Assembly (NCBI GenBank): GCA_016214905.1
Contig: JACRMQ010000007.1
Span: 1,312,774 to 1,376,773 of the forward strand
DNA: 64,000 nt
Origin: Ignavibacteriales bacterium
Lineage (GTDB): Bacteria > Bacteroidota > Ignavibacteria > UBA10030 > SZUA-254
Reading direction: 5' to 3'
The notes under the pieces were generated by a model that worked only from the letters and a program-made list of their open reading frames with translations, made no database searches and had not been told where the DNA came from. Below, piece after piece: positions 1-7,458 of the stretch. The position numbers and the translations under genes were made by a program. Position 1 is the stretch's first letter. Every line of letters begins with the position of its first letter.

Positions 1-2
1 CG

Positions 3-266
3 CGCTACCAGAGCACGAACTTCCAGCATATATTCTCGGGCGGATATTCGGCAGGATATTACAGTTACCTTTGGGCGGCTGTGCTCGATGCCGATGCATT
101 CAACGCGATAACGGAAAAAGATTTATTCGATCAAAAAATGGCGGCATCTTTCAGGAAGAATGTTTTATCAGGCGGCACCGCCGCCGACGCGATGGAAGCA
201 TATAAACGTTTCCGCGGTGGCGAACCGAAGATTGACGCTCTGTTGAAGAAGCGCGGATTGAATTAG
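3..266 (+). CDS. M3 family metallopeptidase (oligopeptidase A / Dcp-like), C-terminal fragment
   Basis: Only the last 87 residues lie in the window; the frame is open from base 3 to the TAG at 264-266 and has no start here. The segment carries the C-terminal block of M3 zinc peptidases: FQHIFSGGYSAGYYSYLW, then LDADAF, a FD..xxxxFR.NVLSGG stretch, FRGGEP and a final LLKKRGLN. In this family the Gly/Tyr-rich loop contributes to substrate binding in the active-site channel, while the HExxH zinc motif lies further upstream, outside the window. The product would be a cytoplasmic or periplasmic peptidyl-dipeptidase/oligopeptidase that degrades short peptides; its signal sequence, and so its location, cannot be seen. 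A GTG at 81 could be mistaken for a start, but the conserved block extends in frame upstream of it. Confidence 0.9.
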   Translation, partial: RYQSTNFQHIFSGGYSAGYYSYLWAAVLDADAFNAITEKDLFDQKMAASFRKNVLSGGTAADAMEAYKRFRGGEPKIDALLKKRGLN

Positions 267-276
267 GTAGTGATAG

Positions 277-417
277 AGGGGCTGACTAAAAAGGTTCTCT
301 CGATACTCTATGATGAAGCTATAAACTCGAGAACCTGCAAATGTAGCTGGTTTTCGAGTGTTCTTCGACGACAAGTCGAAGAATGTAACGAGAAAACAAA
401 CTTATTGGTCAGTCCCT
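277..417. repeat. 141-bp hairpin-rich element with imperfect terminal inverted repeats
   Basis: AGGGGCTGACTAA (277-289) and TTGGTCAGTCCCT (405-417) are inverted repeats matching at 11 of 13 positions. Inside are nested stems: GGTTCTC (293-299) with GAGAACC (329-335); GTTTTC (350-355) with GAAAAC (392-397); and within that a perfect 9-bp stem TTCTTCGAC (361-369)/GTCGAAGAA (375-383) with a 5-nt loop. It lies between convergent genes and has no reading frame. It could be a small non-autonomous mobile element (MITE-like), a structured RNA, or a complex bidirectional terminator; no clear target-site duplication is visible. Confidence 0.5.
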
Positions 418-499
418 AAAAAATTGGCGGCAGGATTTATTTAGTACTGCTGTTTACTTTAGATTTGTTGTTCCCGACTCTGACGAGATTCGTTGTTCT

Positions 500-919
500 T
501 CAGAACCACACCTGTTCGTGGTATCTTCTGTATGCGTCGCCGAATTTTTCTTCAAGAACACGGTTCTCCCTGCGAACGCGCCAAAAAACATTAACAAGTG
601 CAAAAGCACAGACGACATAGGAGATGACATCGCGGGTAACCATTGCGAATCCCAGGAACAACAACATTCCGAAGAGATACATCGGGTGACGGATCTTTGA
701 ATACAGCCCTTTTGTCACGAGCTCCTTTGCCTGTGGAGTAACCGCGAGCGAATCCCCAAGCTGGAAAATTGCGATGATCAGAAGTACAAACGATGGGATG
801 ATGAGCCCAATGCCGATATACGTCATGAGATCATGCGGAAACTTTGACAGCAAACGCAAAATGATCCAAGGCAGAGCAACGAATGTGAGCAATATAAATA
901 TGATTATTTTAAATTTCAA
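500..919 (-). CDS. Isoprenylcysteine carboxyl methyltransferase (ICMT/PEMT)-family membrane protein
   Basis: A 139-residue, very hydrophobic protein with about four membrane segments. The family signature is in the second half: a GLYSKIRHPMYLFGM motif, where the Arg-His-Pro element belongs to the S-adenosylmethionine site of ICMT/PEMT-type enzymes, and a C-terminal RRENRVLEEKFGDAYRRYHEQV stretch with the paired Glu residues typical of the family. Bacterial members are annotated as isoprenylcysteine carboxylmethyltransferase-like or phospholipid/isoprenoid methyltransferases, but their substrates are mostly unknown. Bacteria lack prenylated CaaX proteins, so the eukaryotic name should not be read as a function. 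It is a single-gene unit on the minus strand, convergent with the peptidase gene; the spacer between them holds the hairpin element at 277-417. Confidence 0.8.
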   Translation of the reverse strand: MKFKIIIFILLTFVALPWIILRLLSKFPHDLMTYIGIGLIIPSFVLLIIAIFQLGDSLAVTPQAKELVTKGLYSKIRHPMYLFGMLLFLGFAMVTRDVISYVVCAFALVNVFWRVRRENRVLEEKFGDAYRRYHEQVWF

Positions 920-1062
920 CCGGTAACAACTTTCGCTTGTATTTTATTCGGTACAAAGTACATAGGAATTGGATAAATGTCAAGAATAATATTCTTCATT
1001 TTCAATTCAATCGGTTTATTTTGGGAAAGATCTCAAAAGCTTCTCGAACGTTAGAAAAGGAT

Positions 1063-1079
1063 AAACCTCGCGGAGGTTT
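1063..1079 (+). promoter_or_regulatory. Hairpin AAACCTC-GCG-GAGGTTT followed by T-run
   Basis: A perfect 7-bp stem with a 3-nt loop followed by a short T-run, so it looks like an intrinsic terminator or attenuator on the plus strand. No gene ends just before it: it lies between the divergent methyltransferase gene (starts 919) and the lipoprotein/TonB-receptor operon. Its half-site AAACCTC also complements GAGGTTT at 1134-1140, so it could form alternative structures with the second inverted repeat downstream. Regulatory function is inference. Confidence 0.45.
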
Positions 1080-1092
1080 TTAAAACTAGGTA

Positions 1093-1140
1093 AAACCTCC
1101 GGTGTCTTCTTAGGAAGTTCAAGGTAGATACCGGAGGTTT
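1093..1140 (+). promoter_or_regulatory. 11-bp perfect inverted repeat in the leader of the TonB-receptor operon
   Basis: AAACCTCCGGT (1093-1103) and ACCGGAGGTTT (1130-1140) form a perfect stem around a 26-nt loop. The right arm contains a Shine-Dalgarno-like GGAGG placed 6 nt before ATGTAA (1144-1149), a start codon followed at once by a stop. The core is shared with the hairpin at 1063-1079, giving two mutually exclusive pairings. It lies 71 bp upstream of the preferred lipoprotein start. I do not recognise a known riboswitch; in particular I see nothing that reads as a cobalamin box. Confidence 0.45.
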
Positions 1141-1210
1141 GCAATGTAACCCTCGGTTTGCATTTATATCTACGCTTTTCTATCTTAATAACATCATAAT
1201 AATAAATCCA

Positions 1211-1720
1211 ATGAATATAAAATCATTTTTATATATTATTGCTGTTTTTATAGTCGCATTCTCAAATCTCAACTGCGATAAAGGTCTTGCGCCAATAGAT
1301 GAATCGCAGGGTGGCGGTTCAGTTACGAAGGGTATCAGCGGCACAATCCATTTTGTCAATTGGCCCCCCGAAAGCACGCTTGTAGATTTACGACTTGTTG
1401 CGTTTAAAAATTATCCGCCGGGTGATATCGTTGCTGAAGTTATGCAGGGGAATGCTCAGTTCACCGAAACCCTTAAACCGTATTTCTCAGATTCACTTTC
1501 ATATATGCTTGTTCTTACCTCTGGTGCATGGAGCAGCATCCAGTATATTGTTGTCGCACAGCAGTTTGGTCCGAACATCCAAGCCGACTGGAAGATGGTT
1601 GGTGTTTATTACTCCCCGGGAGATAGTTCGAAACCGGGAAGCGTGAATTTACCATCCAACGGAATTGTCGGTGACGTCAACATCAAAGTTGATTTTCTAA
1701 ATCCATTATCCACACGGTAA
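1211..1720 (+). CDS. Putative outer-membrane lipoprotein partnered with a TonB receptor
   Basis: A 169-residue protein starting MNIKSFLYII, with a hydrophobic signal segment ending in FSNLNC, a relaxed lipobox with Cys at about residue 22, then a Gly/Ser-rich linker. The rest looks like a small beta-rich domain (GISGTIHFVNWPP, LRLVAFKNYPP, NIKVDFLNP); I do not recognise a named family. The frame extends upstream to a TTG at 1139, but the start at 1211 puts the signal peptide at the N-terminus. No strong ribosome site precedes it. It ends 3 bp before the TonB receptor, so the two are almost certainly co-transcribed and may cooperate in binding or handing over a substrate at the cell surface. 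What the substrate is cannot be read from the sequence. Confidence 0.65.
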   Translation: MNIKSFLYIIAVFIVAFSNLNCDKGLAPIDESQGGGSVTKGISGTIHFVNWPPESTLVDLRLVAFKNYPPGDIVAEVMQGNAQFTETLKPYFSDSLSYMLVLTSGAWSSIQYIVVAQQFGPNIQADWKMVGVYYSPGDSSKPGSVNLPSNGIVGDVNIKVDFLNPLSTR

Positions 1721-1723
1721 CCG

Positions 1724-3922
1724 ATGAGAAGATTTTATTTTATAATGGTCATAATTTTGAGTATGAATGTTTTCTGTTTCGCCCAGACAGAACGGCGAAG
1801 TGGAATTTCGGGGATTGTCAAGAGTGCTGATGGGAACCTATTGCTTCCGGGTGTGAATGTTGTACTTAAACAAACCGTTATCGGAACGATAACAAATCAA
1901 TCAGGAGAATTTACGATCTCTCGATTAATATCAGGAAAATATACGGTTATATTTACTCTGATCGGATACAAGAAAAGTGAAGCTGCAATTGAACTTGGTG
2001 AAGGTGAGTCAAAATCCATTGAAGTTATTTTGCAACCTGTGCCCGTTCAAACAGAACCGGTGATTGTAACCGCAAGCAGAAGGGAGCAAAGTTTACAGGA
2101 GACGCCCGCAAGTGTCAGTATAATTCACGGCTCAGAACTAAATGCAAGGAATGCCGACACTATTGATCGCCTGCTTCAATATGTACCGGGTGTGAATATC
2201 ACGCGTGGGCAGGTGAACGTGCGTGGCTCAACCGGTTACAGTTATGGAATTGGAACACGCGTGCTTTTACTCTTGGATGGAATGCCTTTTCTTAGCGGCG
2301 ATACGGAAGAAATTATCTGGGAATCGATTCCCAGCATTGCGATAGATAGAATCGAAGTAGTGAAAGGTGCCGGCTCTGCATTGTACGGTTCGAGCGCTCT
2401 CGGTGGAGTCATCAATGTTATTACAAAACCAGTGATGGAAGAACCCGAAACATATGTCAAAGTATATGGAGGTACCTATTCTTCACCATCTTACTCGAAA
2501 TGGGAATGGAGTGATAAGGCGCGAACATTATCCGGCTTATCCGCAAGTCGATTACAGAAGTTCGGCGATCTAGCGCTCGGTGTTGGAGTAAGCAGAACAC
2601 TTGATGATGGTTTTAAACGAAATGATTATTGGAAGCGTTGGAACGGCTGGTCGCGTGTTGGTTATACTATTTCTCCATATCAGTCCGTTTCGGTTTCTTT
2701 CAACTATATGGATCAGCGCAGAGGCAATTTCCTTTACTGGAAAGATCTCGATCATGCTATTGAGCCGCAAGATGATCAATTAGAACAGGGGGTCCATTCA
2801 GTGCGGTGGAATTTAACGGCCGGTTATAATCATTTTCTATCGAATGATTTGTATTATACAGTCAGAGCAAGCTGGTACCGATCTGATTGGAACGATAATG
2901 TGCCGAGTATTAAATATCCTGAGGGAAGCAGTTCGATATCCGATAACATCCTTCTTGAAACGCAAGTGAACTATCAGATGAGTGATCATCATTATCTGAC
3001 AGGTGGATTGCTCGGTTCTTTCAATCGCGTTGATGCGATGAAGATTTTCGGAACACATAACGTACTCGGAGGTGCGGCATATATTCAAGATGAGATTAAA
3101 TTGTTAGCATCGCTTTTAACAACTGTCGGCGTACGACTCGATCTTCAGAAGATGGAAGATGCTGCGACTGTCAATAGAGTGAATCCCAAACTTGGAATTG
3201 TTTACAATCCATTTGCAACATTAACGATTCGCGCATCGGCAGGTAGCGGATTCAGAGTGCCATCCGTGGCAGAGATTTTCACGAATACAGATGCAGGCGG
3301 GTTGACAATACTTCCAAACCCGGATTTGAAACCAGAGCGTAGCTGGTCGTACGAAATAGGAGGGACGTACATTCCGTTATCTGAGATTGAAATAAATGCA
3401 TCCGGTTTTGTAAACGATTTTCAGGATTTGATAGAACCAACATTCGGTTTGGATGGTAATGTTCATTTTCAAAATATCACCAGTGCTCAGATTTCGGGAG
3501 TTGAGGGATCGGTTGGTTGCTTTCTATTTGATAGGATATGGAATTCAAAAATATCTTACATGTATATTTATCCCGAAGATCGAACGAAACATGATTTACT
3601 GAAATATCGTCCGCGAAAATTATTTTACATCTCTACTGAAATTACGCCAGAACCTTTCCGGTTCGGATTCGATTACCGTTATTTAAGCCGGGTTGAGCGG
3701 ATAGATCAGGAGTTCGTATATCTCGGTATCGTTCCTGATGGCGATCAGCGGGTACCGATATCAGTTTTAGATCTCCACGCGTCACTCGACTGGCAATTTG
3801 CCGGATTACCTTTAATCACTCGAATGAACATTAATAATCTTTTCCAATATTATTATGTTGATATGATTGGAAATATGGGATCGATCCGGAATTACCTCTT
3901 CACTCTCGAATCAAAATTCTAA
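1724..3922 (+). CDS. TonB-dependent outer-membrane receptor with carboxypeptidase-regulatory-like N-domain
   Basis: A 732-residue protein with a signal peptide (about 1-20, ending FCFAQ). Next is a carboxypeptidase D regulatory-like domain (about 26-110: GISGIVKSADG, LPGVNVVL, GYKKSEA), a plug domain (about 112-235: VIVTASRREQSLQETPASV, then RIEVVKGAGSALYGSSALGGVINVITK), and a 22-stranded-type barrel ending in a terminal Phe. This is the standard order for Bacteroidota receptors. At 732 residues it is shorter than SusC/RagA proteins (about 1000) and closer to BtuB/siderophore receptors, and no SusD gene is adjacent. It imports an unknown ligand with energy from TonB-ExbBD, none of which is in the window. 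It follows the lipoprotein gene by 3 bp and may be controlled by the inverted repeats at 1063-1140. Confidence 0.92.
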   Translation: MRRFYFIMVIILSMNVFCFAQTERRSGISGIVKSADGNLLLPGVNVVLKQTVIGTITNQSGEFTISRLISGKYTVIFTLIGYKKSEAAIELGEGESKSIEVILQPVPVQTEPVIVTASRREQSLQETPASVSIIHGSELNARNADTIDRLLQYVPGVNITRGQVNVRGSTGYSYGIGTRVLLLLDGMPFLSGDTEEIIWESIPSIAIDRIEVVKGAGSALYGSSALGGVINVITKPVMEEPETYVKVYGGTYSSPSYSKWEWSDKARTLSGLSASRLQKFGDLALGVGVSRTLDDGFKRNDYWKRWNGWSRVGYTISPYQSVSVSFNYMDQRRGNFLYWKDLDHAIEPQDDQLEQGVHSVRWNLTAGYNHFLSNDLYYTVRASWYRSDWNDNVPSIKYPEGSSSISDNILLETQVNYQMSDHHYLTGGLLGSFNRVDAMKIFGTHNVLGGAAYIQDEIKLLASLLTTVGVRLDLQKMEDAATVNRVNPKLGIVYNPFATLTIRASAGSGFRVPSVAEIFTNTDAGGLTILPNPDLKPERSWSYEIGGTYIPLSEIEINASGFVNDFQDLIEPTFGLDGNVHFQNITSAQISGVEGSVGCFLFDRIWNSKISYMYIYPEDRTKHDLLKYRPRKLFYISTEITPEPFRFGFDYRYLSRVERIDQEFVYLGIVPDGDQRVPISVLDLHASLDWQFAGLPLITRMNINNLFQYYYVDMIGNMGSIRNYLFTLESKF

Positions 3923-3925
3923 AAT

Positions 3926-5344
3926 ATGTTAATCGATTCCCACGCCCATTTATTCTTCAAAGATTTTAAAAATGATTTGGATGAAGTTCTAGAACGAGCG
4001 AAAGATGCCGGAGTTGAATATATCATTTGTCCCGGCACCGATCTGCCAACGAGCATAGCATCCATAGAACTTGCCGAAAAATATCCATTTATCTATGCCG
4101 CGGTTGGATTTCATCCGCATGACGCATCGAAGTTGGATGAGAGGTCGCTTTCCGAAATCGAAAAATTATCGCATCACCCGAAAGTGGTTGCCATCGGTGA
4201 AATTGGGCTCGATTATCATTACAACTTCTCACCTCGTCCACAACAGATTGAGGCTTTTAATTCGCAAATAGAATTAGCTCAGAAACGCGATTTGCCGATT
4301 ATCATTCATAGCAGGGAAGCCGAGGATGAGGTTATCTCGATTCTCGAAAATCAAATCAAGCATAGGCCTGGTTGGAGAAAATCACTTGCGAAAAATTATG
4401 ATCGTTATCCGACTCCAAAAGGTGTTTTTCATTGCTTCCCCGGAGATTCAAAACTTGCCTGGAAAGTTATTAATATGGGATTCTATGTTTCTTTAACGGG
4501 ACCTGTAACTTATGGCAACAAACCGAATAAACCTAATTCCATGATTGATGTTGCAAAAAACGTTTCTGCCGAGCATATTTTGTTAGAAACCGATTGTCCG
4601 TATCTTCCTCCCGCTCCGTTCCGTGGGAAGCGTAACGAGCCGGCGTACGTAAAATATATTGCGGAAAAAATAGCAGAGCTGCAGCATCTTTCAGTCAACG
4701 ACATAGCACGCGCCAGCAGTTTTGCTGTTCATAATCTTTTTGGAATCGGAAAATATCCCGATCCGGTTTTTGCGTACACAATTCGCAATTCTCTTTATCT
4801 TAATATCACCATCAGGTGCAACGCCGATTGTGTTTTCTGTGATCGTAAGGGTGATGCAATCGTAAAAGGCAACAATCTGAAAATCACTAAAGAACCGACA
4901 GTAGACGATTTGATCAGAGAAATTTCAGATCCGAAACGGTACGATGATATTGTCTTCTGCGGATTTGGTGAGCCAACCATTCGTTTTGATGTTATGAAGG
5001 ATGTGTCGCGATGGATAAAAGCTAACGGCGGTAAAGTTCGTCTGAATACTGACGGACACGGCAATGTTATCAACCACCGGAATATTATTCCGGAAATGAA
5101 AGGGTTGGTAGATTCAATTTCAATAAGTTTGAATTCAACAGATCCGGTACAGTATGGATCTTTGATGCGAATAGATGGTGTAAAATATTTTAACGCCATG
5201 GTTGAATTCGCTAAGGAATGTGTTAGGAGCGGCTTCGATGTGACTATGACAATGGTTGATATGAATGAAGTCGATGAAGCTAAGGCGTGCATATTCGTCG
5301 AGAAAGAAATCGGAGCAAAATTTAAAAATCGTCCATTATTTTAG
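3926..5344 (+). CDS. TatD-family metal hydrolase fused to a radical SAM domain
   Basis: A single 472-residue chain with two enzymes. Residues 1 to about 265 are a TatD-type TIM-barrel hydrolase: metal ligands His6 and His8 (DSHAHL), Glu92 (GEIGLDY), the IIHSREA and VFHCFPG histidines, and ETDCPYL near residue 213. Residues about 285-472 are a short radical SAM domain with Cys298, Cys302 and Cys305 (CNADCVFC) for the 4Fe-4S cluster, and a GFGEPTIR motif for SAM. TatD proteins are metal-dependent DNases/hydrolases. TatD-associated radical SAM proteins are a recognised family of unknown function, found beside or fused to TatD. The gene starts 3 bp after the TonB receptor. The join is not a sequencing artefact: the frame and spacing are continuous and both domains look intact. 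Confidence 0.9.
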   Translation: MLIDSHAHLFFKDFKNDLDEVLERAKDAGVEYIICPGTDLPTSIASIELAEKYPFIYAAVGFHPHDASKLDERSLSEIEKLSHHPKVVAIGEIGLDYHYNFSPRPQQIEAFNSQIELAQKRDLPIIIHSREAEDEVISILENQIKHRPGWRKSLAKNYDRYPTPKGVFHCFPGDSKLAWKVINMGFYVSLTGPVTYGNKPNKPNSMIDVAKNVSAEHILLETDCPYLPPAPFRGKRNEPAYVKYIAEKIAELQHLSVNDIARASSFAVHNLFGIGKYPDPVFAYTIRNSLYLNITIRCNADCVFCDRKGDAIVKGNNLKITKEPTVDDLIREISDPKRYDDIVFCGFGEPTIRFDVMKDVSRWIKANGGKVRLNTDGHGNVINHRNIIPEMKGLVDSISISLNSTDPVQYGSLMRIDGVKYFNAMVEFAKECVRSGFDVTMTMVDMNEVDEAKACIFVEKEIGAKFKNRPLF

Positions 5345-5351
5345 GTGAGGT

Positions 5352-5711
5352 ATGAAATATTTTCTCTTATCTATTTATTTTCTCATTTCAATCCATCATA
5401 AAACTTTTTCACAAACTGAAAAAGAAAAAGAATTGAAATTACAAAGAGATAAGATTGACCTCATCCAAGAAATGCAGGATAAACGCACAATTCATGATGG
5501 GAAATTGATCTCATATTTTTCCGATAACGATCCGGTGGTGCGGGAACGGGCGGTAATCGCCTTCGGTAGCATGCAAGATACCAATGTTATTCCATTGCTC
5601 ATAGATAAGCTTACGAGAGATTCAGATCAAAGTGTGAACATAGCCGCCGCGTTCGCTATCGGGCAAACGGCAGGACTTTTATCACAATCCAAGAGAATCG
5701 CTCGAGCATGA
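5352..5711 (+). CDS. HEAT-repeat protein, N-terminal piece (separated from the rest by a frameshift)
   Basis: Encodes 119 residues: signal peptide (MKYFLLSIYFLISIHHKTFSQ), a charged helix, and the first HEAT repeats (NDPVVRERAVIAFGSMQD, then a second one). The frame ends at TGA 5709-5711. The next frame (+1) continues the same protein: read back from 5728 it gives RESLEHDLVWARMDQVKG, which joins well after GLLSQS. One extra base somewhere around 5683-5697 would explain the break. So this and the next entry are most likely one gene of about 697 codons, broken by a true indel or a sequence error. The start, 7 bp after the TatD-rSAM stop and with GTGAGGT just before it, is well supported. Confidence 0.7.
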   Translation: MKYFLLSIYFLISIHHKTFSQTEKEKELKLQRDKIDLIQEMQDKRTIHDGKLISYFSDNDPVVRERAVIAFGSMQDTNVIPLLIDKLTRDSDQSVNIAAAFAIGQTAGLLSQSKRIARA

Positions 5712-5727
5712 TTTAGTCTGGGCAAGA

Positions 5728-7446
5728 ATGGATCAGGTTAAAGGTTCCGCGCGAGACCGACTAATAGAGGAGATAGGAAAATTTGGAACTGAACAAGCAC
5801 TCAACGATTTGATTCTACGATTTGGAAATGATGTGTTAGCCGTGAGACCTAACGTCCTTTCACTGAGTATCGCCCGATTTGCAATCAGGAATATAACATC
5901 GCGCGAAGCTGTTCAGTATCTGCTGCAATTTATTAAATCGGACAATTCAACTCCGTGGGAAGTCGTTTATGCACTACAGAGAATCGGCAATCACGATGAG
6001 ATAAAAAATAATATCGAATTAATTGTACCACTTTGGAAAAATTCGAATCCAAATGTGCGAATGCATCTGGCAACGATGTTAGGTAAGATAAAAAATCCAG
6101 CCATAGCTCTTGAACCTTTGCAGAAGATGTTTGAATACGATTCCGATTGGCGTGTTAAAGTAAACGCGGTTCGCGCGCTTTGCAATTATAATTTGAAAAA
6201 TCAGAAAGAAATTTTAAATCGGATTAAATGGACATTCGATTCGAAGAATTTAAATCTTGCTGTAACAGCCATCAGCGCATTCGGTAACAGCTCAATGAAA
6301 GCCGATAGCGGTAATGGCGAAATGAAGAAATTATTCTCTAGACTTGAAAAAATATCTTTGAACTCAGATAACAGTTTCTCATGGCAACTGCAGGCAGAAG
6401 CGGCGAATGCTCTTGCAAAGTTGAGAGGGAAGAAAGCTCTTCCGTTTATTAAAATTGATGAAGAGATGTCGGTTAATCTGAAATCTTTGCTACTTACCGC
6501 GCTTGGTTCAGCGGGTTCACCCGCCAGCGCATCGATGCTTGAATCCTTTGTTGATGAGGATAATTATATATTAGCGCGCTCAGCGCTCGAAGGATTACAG
6601 ACGCTCTGTCAGCGGAATAATACTGATTCAGCTCTGATTGCGCGAACATACAGTATCGTTGTGAGATCTTTAACTTTTGACGATCCGGCTGTTGTTACAA
6701 CCGCCGCTTCGATTTTGGGAGATTCGATTTTTTTTAGAAGTTCGTCATTTGAACATCTTGCCGATGCTTTATCCGAATCTAATTTACCGAATGATATCGA
6801 GGCAGTTCAAGAAATTATTAACACTCTCGGTAAGTTGAAGGATAGACGAGCGGTAAAAATATTACAGCAACAATTCAATGCACGTGATATTACAGTTATT
6901 CGTGCCGCTGCATCCGCCCTGAAAGAAATTACGGGTCAAGATTATTCTTCTGAAATTCCAACATACATCGAACCTATCTATGTCGATTATGATACCGCTT
7001 ATTTGCACTCCCTCCCCGATACTGTTGACGTAACTATGGAGACAATTCGCGGGGACGTTAAAATGGAGTTGTATAAGGATCAAGCTCCGTTCACCATCAT
7101 GAGTTTCTTAAAGCTCGCAACACAAAGAGGATTTTACCGGGGATTGTCTTTCCATCGGATTGTTCCGAATTTCGTTGTGCAAGGAGGCGATCCGCATGGT
7201 GATGGATGGGGTGGACCGGGTTACGCGATACGATCTGAATTTTCTTTACTTTTCTTCGATACAGGTTCGATTGGGATGGCAAGTTCGGGTAAAGATACCG
7301 AAGGATCTCAATTTTTTATAACACAATCACCGCAACCGCACTTAGACGGTAGGTACACGAACTTTGGTAAAGTGATTTCGGGGATGGATGTTGTGAATCG
7401 ATTAGAATTGGATGATCATATTTTCGATATACGCGTTATCCGATAA
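5728..7446 (+). CDS. HEAT-repeat / cyclophilin-type peptidyl-prolyl isomerase fusion, main part
   Basis: Encodes 572 residues as read from the ATG at 5728, but that ATG is probably internal to a longer gene starting at 5352. Residues 1 to about 425 are tandem HEAT repeats (for example SNPNVRMHLATMLGKI and SDWRVKVNAVRALCNY), an alpha-solenoid used for protein binding. Residues about 435-572 are a cyclophilin domain: TIRGDVKMELYKDQAPFT, FYRGLSFHRIVPNFVVQGGDP, GSQFFITQSPQPHLDGRYTNFGKV. The Phe-His-Arg and Gln-Phe-Phe-Ile residues that line the active site are present. With the signal peptide on the upstream piece, the protein would fold or chaperone clients in the periplasm. It converges on the DUF4835 gene with only 12 bp between them and no obvious terminator. 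Confidence 0.82.
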   Translation: MDQVKGSARDRLIEEIGKFGTEQALNDLILRFGNDVLAVRPNVLSLSIARFAIRNITSREAVQYLLQFIKSDNSTPWEVVYALQRIGNHDEIKNNIELIVPLWKNSNPNVRMHLATMLGKIKNPAIALEPLQKMFEYDSDWRVKVNAVRALCNYNLKNQKEILNRIKWTFDSKNLNLAVTAISAFGNSSMKADSGNGEMKKLFSRLEKISLNSDNSFSWQLQAEAANALAKLRGKKALPFIKIDEEMSVNLKSLLLTALGSAGSPASASMLESFVDEDNYILARSALEGLQTLCQRNNTDSALIARTYSIVVRSLTFDDPAVVTTAASILGDSIFFRSSSFEHLADALSESNLPNDIEAVQEIINTLGKLKDRRAVKILQQQFNARDITVIRAAASALKEITGQDYSSEIPTYIEPIYVDYDTAYLHSLPDTVDVTMETIRGDVKMELYKDQAPFTIMSFLKLATQRGFYRGLSFHRIVPNFVVQGGDPHGDGWGGPGYAIRSEFSLLFFDTGSIGMASSGKDTEGSQFFITQSPQPHLDGRYTNFGKVISGMDVVNRLELDDHIFDIRVIR

Positions 7447-7458
7447 ACATATTTATTC

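Noticed and set aside
1093..1140. Cobalamin riboswitch before the TonB receptor
   Set aside because: I find no recognisable B12-box or conserved core; only inverted repeats are visible, so no riboswitch class is claimed.
1139..1210. Extending the lipoprotein to a TTG at 1139
   Set aside because: That start would bury the signal peptide 24 residues in; the ATG at 1211 places it at the N-terminus.
4795..5292. A 165-codon antisense frame opposite the radical SAM part
   Set aside because: The plus strand encodes conserved motifs of a known family across the same span, and the antisense frame has no recognisable domain.
5683..5728. Programmed ribosomal frameshift in the HEAT/cyclophilin gene
   Set aside because: No slippery heptamer, stop-codon pause with upstream Shine-Dalgarno, or stimulatory hairpin could be seen.
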